Of a DNA stretch of 64,000 nucleotides, positions 57,658 to 64,000 are shown piece by piece. Below the pieces are notes generated by a model. The model saw only the letters and a program-made list of their open reading frames with translations. It made no database searches and had not been told where the DNA came from. Position numbers and translations under genes: made by a program. Numbering within the stretch: position 1 is the first letter of the stretch; each line of letters starts with the position of its first letter. Origin of the DNA: Paracentrotus lividus (taxonomy: Eukaryota; Echinodermata; Echinoidea; Camarodonta; Echinidae). The DNA is taken from contig CALNVZ010003432.1 of assembly GCA_940671915.1 (NCBI GenBank), positions 11,386,630 to 11,450,629 on the forward strand, written 5' to 3'.

Positions 57658-58233
57658 CGTGTGAGCCTAGCTCTCTCATCTTCTTTGCCATCGGACTACC
57701 TTGTCTCCCACTCGCGTCAGACCCTAATATAATCAGAGCACATGGGTTGATTTATAAGTGGAAATGGCCGCCGTTGCTAAATTGAAAATCAGCGACTGCT
57801 CTACTTGCAGTCTGCATTACATTCCCCTATGTACGCCAAATGGCAATCCAGTTGATGAAAAGATGCTGTAGTAATGTTTCCTACTCAGACAAACAAATTT
57901 GGTGATGACATTCAATACATAATCGATGTGTGCACAGATAGGTAATTCTATTCGTTTTGCTTAGAGTGTACTAGTACAAGATTCTCTTTTTAAAGGTGGA
58001 TGGGTACTTCCCCAAGAGAACAGTCATAGTTGTTGAAAATGTTATAAATGTTCTTTAAAAAAGTAGATACATGTATCTTATTTTTAAAAATTAGGATGAT
58101 ATCACTCAAAATTTAGAGCCAAATTTGAAAAATCAGCCTTTGTGCACATGTACAGGTATGTATAGTGGTTCATTTTGATGAATTCAATCCTAGCTTGCTG
58201 AACTAGTGTCCCATGGCAAAGTATTTATCTAGA

Positions 58234-58997
58234 TTTTCCACTCGCTACTCATATTTAGGTCGTAACCTGATATGCTGGATTTCTAATTCCTTTGGATGCT
58301 CAGTAATAACCATGAGTACAATTATGTGCAGTGCCATGCTTATTACAAGATGACAGTTATGATCACTAAACAGTGTTAAGTCAAGACTACTTGGACTACT
58401 TTTTTACCAAAACTTGGTACATGTATAATGCAATTTTGACTTAGGTTTTTTAAATCCCAATTGCTCAATCATCCCTGGCAGCACAAGTATGAATTTGGTC
58501 TCTTTGGACACAATATGATTTACTCTTTTATATGAATAAAAATGAAGGTTACAGACATTACACATTTTGAGCTAGGGGCTCTCAAAGTTATGTTTACTAT
58601 ATTCTGGGACATACTGTGAAAATAGCCCTGTCTCATTAGTATTATTAGTCTGTCATTTGTCTAGATTTCCTTTTTTCCGTAGTGCCCAAAGTTATTTTTA
58701 CATTTTCCTTCTTTCTTTGTCAATCAGTCATTTTCTTGCTCTTTATGGCATTGTGTGGCCTGCATGTCGATTCTTGTCTTTCTCTTTGTAAATTTATGCT
58801 GTCTACATGTACGTAATTTCTAAGAAATTCTCGAACTTGATTTATAATAAACCTTTTGTAATACAAATGAAATCAAAGTGAAATCGTGAGAAGTGAAAGT
58901 TCACTTGAATGAGGTCCATAGATGTTAATTGTTGATGTTGACAATTACGTGCTACGGACACATTGACATACAATTACATGTTGGGCCTACATGTACA
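58234..58997. repeat. ~770-bp segment repeated across the gap, copy 1
   Basis: The segment from 'attttccactcgctac' to 'gttgggcctacatgtaca' repeats at 59058-59833. The copies differ by substitutions and small indels at roughly the level seen between alleles. Copy 1 runs directly into the N gap. Confidence 0.93.
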
Positions 58998-59057
58998 NNN
59001 NNNNNNNNNNNNNNNNNNNNNNNNNNNNNNNNNNNNNNNNNNNNNNNNNNNNNNNNN
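58998..59057. other. Assembly gap (60 N)
   Basis: Sixty undetermined bases separate two copies of the same segment, so the true distance may be zero or negative (overlapping haplotypes). Confidence 1.
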
Positions 59058-59833
59058 ATTTTCCACTCGCTACCCATATTTAGGTCGTAACCTGATATGC
59101 TGGATTTCTAATTCCTTTGGATGCTCAGTAACAACCATGAGTATAATTATGTGCAGTGCCATGCTTATTACAAGATGACAGTTATGATCACTAAACAGTG
59201 TGAAGTCAAGACTACTTGGACTACGTTTTTACCAAAACTTGGTACATGTATAATGTAATTTTGACTTAGGTTTTTTAAATCCCAATTGCTCAATCATCCC
59301 TGGCAGCACAAGTATGAATTTGGTCTCTTTGGACACAATATGAGTTACTCTTTTATATGAATAAAAATGAAGGTTACAGACATTACACATTTTGAGCTAG
59401 GGGCTCTCAAAGTTATGTTTACTATCTTCTGGGACATACTGTAAAAAATAGCCATGTCTCATTAGTATTATTAGTCTGTCATTTGTCTAGATTTCCTTTT
59501 TTTCCGTAGTGCTCAAAGTTATTTTTACATTTTCCTTCTTTCTTTGTCAATCAGTCATTTTCTTGCTCTTTATGGCATTGTGTGGTCTGCATGTCGATTC
59601 TTGTCTTTCTCTTTGTATATTTTATGCTGTCTAGGTAATTTCTAAGAAATTCTCGAACTTGATTTATAATAAACCTTTTGTAATACAAATGAAATCAAAG
59701 TGAAATCGTGAGAAGTGGAAGTTCACTTGAATGAGGTCCATAGATGTTAAATGAATTAAAAATTTTGCAATGTTGACACTTACGTGCTACGGATACATTG
59801 ACATACAATTACACGTTGGGCCTACATGTACAG
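59058..59833. repeat. ~770-bp segment repeated across the gap, copy 2
   Basis: Corresponds to 58234-58997. Beyond 59833 the sequence 'gtaaatgaccattttatag' is unique, so only the part next to the gap is doubled. Confidence 0.93.
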
Positions 59834-60336
59834 TAAATGACCATTTTATAGAAAAAGTTTCTCAAACCTTTTAACTTGAATGTTTTTATTTTTATTTATT
59901 TTTATTTTTTTGGCTGGGTACATTTCCAATGATTTTAGTGACATTGTGAGAAGTGAAAGTTAACTTGGACTAGGTACATAGATGTCACTTGAAATAAATT
60001 CCAGTGCTTGGAGATAAACTCTGTCTGTATTATTCAAAAGTGAAATTGAAAAGGTCACTAAGTGCCCATTTTCTATCATTTCAGAAGATGATGTCTCAAA
60101 TCTTTAAATGTTTTAAAATGATATTCGTCCAGATTAGTATTTAAAGTTATTGGGAAGAAATGCACAGTGATCTGGAATGGCACCATAACCTTTTAGCATG
60201 CATGCTCTCAAAGCAAGGTCCCCATCATCGCTTGACATTGCCATGATAATTTGATATGCTGCATTTGGAAAGGCATCATCAATCTGTTGATGGATCGAAG
60301 ACAACTACCCCCAGCCCACATTCCCTGAACCTTCTA
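59834..60336. other. AT-rich spacer without recognised feature
   Basis: No exon, repeat family or RNA gene is seen. 'gagaagtgaaagttaacttg' near 59948 echoes the end of the duplicated segment ('gagaagtggaagttcacttg'). Confidence 0.4.
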
Positions 60337-60480
60337 CACTGCAAAAACGGTAGTGTTAAATTGGTGTTGAATAAAAATCACTGTTGTTTATATAGGGCAA
60401 CTCTCGTGGTGGTGGTGTTGTGGTATATAAACACCAGGGGGTTTGATTAAACACCAATTCACCCGAACATTTTTAGAGTT
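60337..60480. mobile_element. Diverged copy of the 31682 MITE family
   Basis: Starts after TA with CACTGCAAAAACGG, then 'tagtgttaaattggtgttga', and ends 'acaccaattcacccgaacat' plus 'ttttagagtt'. The inner 'gtttatat' and 'atataaacacca' pair. It is more degraded than the copy at 31682. Confidence 0.65.
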
Positions 60481-60872
60481 TAGCAGAGGATGCCATCTTC
60501 TAGCATGTACCAAGGAGTTGTCTATGTTGTGATGTAAAGTATCCTTCTTTCTTCAATCCAGACCAGGAGAAACACCAAACACCTTAGCCTTTGATGGTTC
60601 ATGATATCAAATCAGTCCACCAATCATCACTTGACATATAAAGCACTAGCCCTGTCTCTGTTTTTAGCATCCCTGTACCCAGCCATTGCAATGGGAGATG
60701 CGGTAGAACACTCAAAGATCACAAACCAAATATTTTCTTTGTCATTGTTAGAAGATCAAAGAGATAGCACTGAACTGCTCTTTTTGTATCTATTCTACCT
60801 AGCGTTTGCAGGTGAAGCAAGTTACAGATCCTAAAAAAACTTAATACTTTTATTTTTGTTGTAATGTTAAAA

Positions 60873-60878
60873 AAATAT

Positions 60879-60909
<31 letters not shown>

Positions 60910-60923
60910 GGAGAGAGAGAGAT
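60873..60923. repeat. (GA)n microsatellite
   Basis: AG repeats with AAAG and GGG interruptions. The Arg-Glu frame over it is an artefact. Confidence 0.95.
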
Positions 60924-62037
60924 AGTTAAAACGCTCCCACACCTACACCCCTCCATACACCCTATCCTGTCTTACCTTGATACCCCCTTGTACCCTACCC
61001 TTGCAGGAGAAATTATACTCAATTCTTGTACTTCGAAAGGGAATGATTCTTCCTCATCTTCTGGATAATTTTCTCATATTGTTGACTCAAGGATTTCTTC
61101 CAGGTATTTCAAATGAAGAGTGCCCAGCCCCTGGGTAGGCTGAGATGATGATGGCTACAATACTAATTGATGAGAGCAGGTTGTAAAGTACCTTGAAAGA
61201 CATCTTGTCGCCCTGGCAACAATGATCAAGAATAACTCTCTCTTTAAAAAAGTGTTTTACTTCTACAAGGCTATTTTTAAATTTCAGGAGAAGAAATTCC
61301 TGTTTCATTATTATTATTAAAGGAAATGCATGTTTAATAGAGATAAATATGACGGGTTTGCCTGTTACATTGTAGTGCTGCAGGAGATAAATATTTGGAT
61401 TGACATATTTTAATCACTTGGGCATTGTTTTTTTTTTTTTTATGTGTGCAAGTCTAAACAAAATGCATCTGATTCAGGGGGGGGGGGGGGTTACGAGACA
61501 TTGAATTGAAAAGGGGGAAACAATGTGGCAAAAGGAGAATATACTGCAAGAATTTTATTCAAATTGACATGCTATTTTTGCTTGTTTCTCATGAATAAAA
61601 CATGTGTCATTATTTTTTTTATTTTAAATTAAAGATAACACAACAATGTCACTTTTTTAATGGAGACACTGTACTTCTTATCACAGAAAATTGGTCACAA
61701 TTGTTCACTGCAAGAGAAAGATATTTTTTTCTGATCAGTATACTGTGGAAAATAATTGAATTCTGTTTCTAGATTAAAGATATCCGAGCAATAGAAAATG
61801 AAAGAGACCTGCGTTGCATGTCTAATAATAGTTTTCACATTTATGGCCTTTAGAAAATGCAAAATAAAGAGATACAATTTACAATGTAGATATTTTTGTG
61901 CTTATCGTTACTACAATCATAGCATTCTAGATCAAGAGATAATGCAAAAGCGTCATTAAAATGAAGGAGACATCATTGGTAGGTTACAAATGGTCTGCAT
62001 TGTACATTATACACATTTGTGCTTGTGTGAGTCATGT
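60924..62037. other. Stretch without supported genes
   Basis: A G run at 61478-61490 and AT-rich DNA. Short frames (60601-60834, 61087-61308) have no domain or splice support. Confidence 0.4.
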
Positions 62038-62041
62038 TTAA

Positions 62042-62623
62042 AGGGGAATCCAACCCAAGGGGAGAATCAACCTTAAAGGAAAGAGGAAAATGAGAGGAGC
62101 ATCAAAATGTTCATCAAAATCGGTTATAAAATAGAGAGTATGGAAGTTTAAAAGTCTAGTTGTTATTCCTCTATGGATCCTCAAATTGGCATCATCGGCT
62201 TCAAAATGGCCGATCTTATGGACAACTTCTCCATCATTTTGGACACAAATTTTTCAGAATTTTCCCCATTTCTTTTCAAAGTAGTCTTTTTTTCCTTCTG
62301 AGCTCAAAATATGTGATGGGAAAATTATTATACACAACATATGTTTGAGCCTCAGAAGGAGGCAAGATGTATTGACGAAGAAAATGGGGAAAAATCTTGA
62401 AAAATTTGTGTACAAACATGAATGGAGAGTGGTCAATAAGATTCAGCCATTTGAAGCCGATGATGCCAATTTGAGGATCCCCATAGAAGGAACAACTAGA
62501 CTTTTCAAACTTCCATAACTCTCTTTATTTTTATAACGATTTTGATAAAAACTTTTTTTAGATTGCTCCTCTCATTTTCCTCTTTCCTGTAAGGTTGATT
62601 CTCTCCTTGGGTTGGATTCCCCT
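62042..62623. mobile_element. 582-bp palindromic MITE with TTAA target duplication
   Basis: The ends are AGGGGAATCCAACCCAAGG and CCTTGGGTTGGATTCCCCT, flanked by TTAA (62038-62041 and 62624-62627). The arms pair for most of their length: 'gaggaaaatgagagga', 'gttgttattcctctatgga', 'aatttttcaga' on the left have inverted partners on the right. It shares TTAA-AGGGGAA ends and structure with the element at 32658 but not its interior. Likely piggyBac- or Kolobok-mobilised. Confidence 0.8.
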
Positions 62624-62629
62624 TTAATG

Positions 62630-63800
62630 TACACATAGATCTAATAATCAATATTCACGTATAGGGGCACCCAGCCTTTCTTGTTGATCCTGAGATCTCT
62701 CACTCTCATGCTCATTATGTTTTTTATTTTAATCTGTCCTTTTTGCAAGGTATGTCTGAGCTGTCACATCAATTGATGTTAATGATGTTCCTTGGGTTGT
62801 GAGTAATTTCTTTCCGCACAGTGGTTCATTTGAATTGTATTGTTCGATGTATAAAGTATTGGGCAAGTCCACGCTATTTTGCAATGTAACAAACGGGACA
62901 TTCAGAGACAAAAATAGGCTTTATTGAAATCCCAATCCTTAGGTTTATTTTTGAAGGTACTAAAAACCTTCAACAAAGTCATAAACAATAATTGAAGTAA
63001 CTCAATTCATGTTTAATTTATGATAATTTATTCGTTCGTAACACATGGGACCAGAAAAAAAGGTGTTTTTAAATTTTGAATTTGTTCACATATGATACTA
63101 TGAATTTAAAAGGCAGATAAAAACTTGCATAGTCCCATCCTCTTAATAACCATGTAATAAACTTTGTAAATACATATTTTAATGTCAATACAGCCTCACG
63201 TTTTCTGGCAAGGTCAAGTTTTTTAAAATATGACATGTAACACATGGGACACGTAACACGTGGGACAATTATTCCATGAAATATTTTCCATTAAATATTT
63301 GGTGTAGCCAAGGCGTAGCAACATGTTGTGTAAAAGAATCCCACTGATAAAACAAAAGAACCATAATACAACACATTACTATAAAAAAAAGTAAATATTT
63401 TGTTTCATTACTTGAGGTAGGAGGGCGAGTAATAAAACTATATTATTTTACATCAGCTCAGTAACTTTTGTGAGACAACTACTGAGACATGAATATAAAT
63501 ATGGAAAGTTATGTGCTAGGTTTGTGATATTTTCACCAGAGGAAGCCAAGATGATATTGAAACAGAAAATATGTACTTTTTGGTTGTATTCCTATAACAA
63601 ACCTTTAGAAATAATGGTTGAAAATAGCATTTTTAATGCATTTTATAATTTTTTTTTCATGAATATTAATGAGCCTTGTGATGTCATATGACCTATCATA
63701 ATATTTACTTCAATAGAACTATACATTTGCCTACCATTGCTATTTGACCTCAAATCGCCGCAAACCGAAATTTACACCGAAATTTTTGATGAAAATCTTT
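62630..63800. other. AT-rich stretch without supported genes
   Basis: Contains a tandem 'acatgtaacacatgggac'/'acgtaacacgtgggac' echo at 63233-63266 and 63038-63052. No exon or mobile element end is recognised. Confidence 0.4.
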
Positions 63801-64000
63801 ACAAGACGACAATGTTGGAGGAGTGGGAACAGTACCCTGGAGTAACATTACTAACCCATCTCTCATGCACCGTAGACATCAGCAGAAATCAGCGGATTCC
63901 ATGCCTAGTACTATGCAGACTAAGCAGATTTGCCCGATAATAATCCCTAAATTTCCCCTCATGAATAGGGACGATCTATTAGTTAGAAGGGGTCAGCTCG
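63801..64000. repeat. 200-bp block repeated from 57452-57657, copy 2 (reaches window edge)
   Basis: Same orientation as copy 1, with only single-base deletions seen. A 67-codon frame crosses it (63737-63940), but the frame is broken in copy 1 by the indels, so no gene is supported. Confidence 0.93.

Noticed and set aside
60601..60834. 77-codon frame with a hydrophobic start
   Set aside because: No similarity, no splice sites, and it follows a degraded MITE. Chance frame.

Overview
This window looks like nuclear DNA from a marine invertebrate deuterostome, most likely an echinoid (sea urchin). That is an inference from several traits: an AT-rich background full of TACATGTA-type motifs, very dense small inverted-repeat transposons, a tRNA-derived SINE with an 'aatgggtac ... 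gcgc..ataaatg' body, an intronless rhodopsin-class GPCR of the kind expanded in sea urchins, and separated or duplicated allelic segments around an assembly gap. No bacterial, viral or organellar gene organisation is visible. Only two protein-coding loci can be supported. One is a single-exon class A GPCR on the minus strand (12790-14142). The other is a multi-exon gene on the plus strand whose best-supported exons lie at 39235-40927, 42728-42823 and 43693-43869, with a possible earlier exon at 32201-32319. The three downstream exons join in a consistent phase, but the first half of the 39235 exon is broken by frame changes. I could not name its family.

Layout. 1-5500: a 2.6-kb unit repeated twice head-to-tail, each copy carrying a long CA repeat. 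6050-12630: almost solid mobile DNA, including a 1.3-kb near-perfect palindrome with TA target duplications, a 579-bp element with a 9-bp target duplication, a 51-bp minisatellite inside an inverted-repeat element, a LINE-like 3' tail ending in (TATC)n, and a foldback element. 12700-14200: the GPCR gene. 14770-19510: a hairpin and a nest of insertions at least three deep. 20000-25870: AT-rich DNA with one nested pair of elements. 25875-28076: a second foldback element built of 'GGACAATTACCCC' repeats, with a SINE inserted in one arm. 28100-64000: AT-rich DNA with the multi-exon gene, at least ten MITE-like inverted repeats, several unannotated balanced-composition islands that could be cis-regulatory, a 60-N gap at 58998-59057 flanked by a repeated ~770-bp segment, and a 200-bp block at the right edge that repeats 57452-57657.

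Most of what is visible is therefore transposon architecture. The most unusual features are: (1) a related pair of elements, at 7578-8156 and 17208-19407, that both carry the same exon-like module, consisting of a TGACGTCA site, an ATG, 19-20 codons and a GTAAGTC splice donor; (2) an intron in which a 3' splice site and the start of the next exon have been tandemly copied three times (43221-43692); and (3) two independent foldback elements whose arms are minisatellites. Several duplications differ almost only by single-base indels, which points to residual long-read error or assembly redundancy. All large-scale duplication claims should be read with that in mind.
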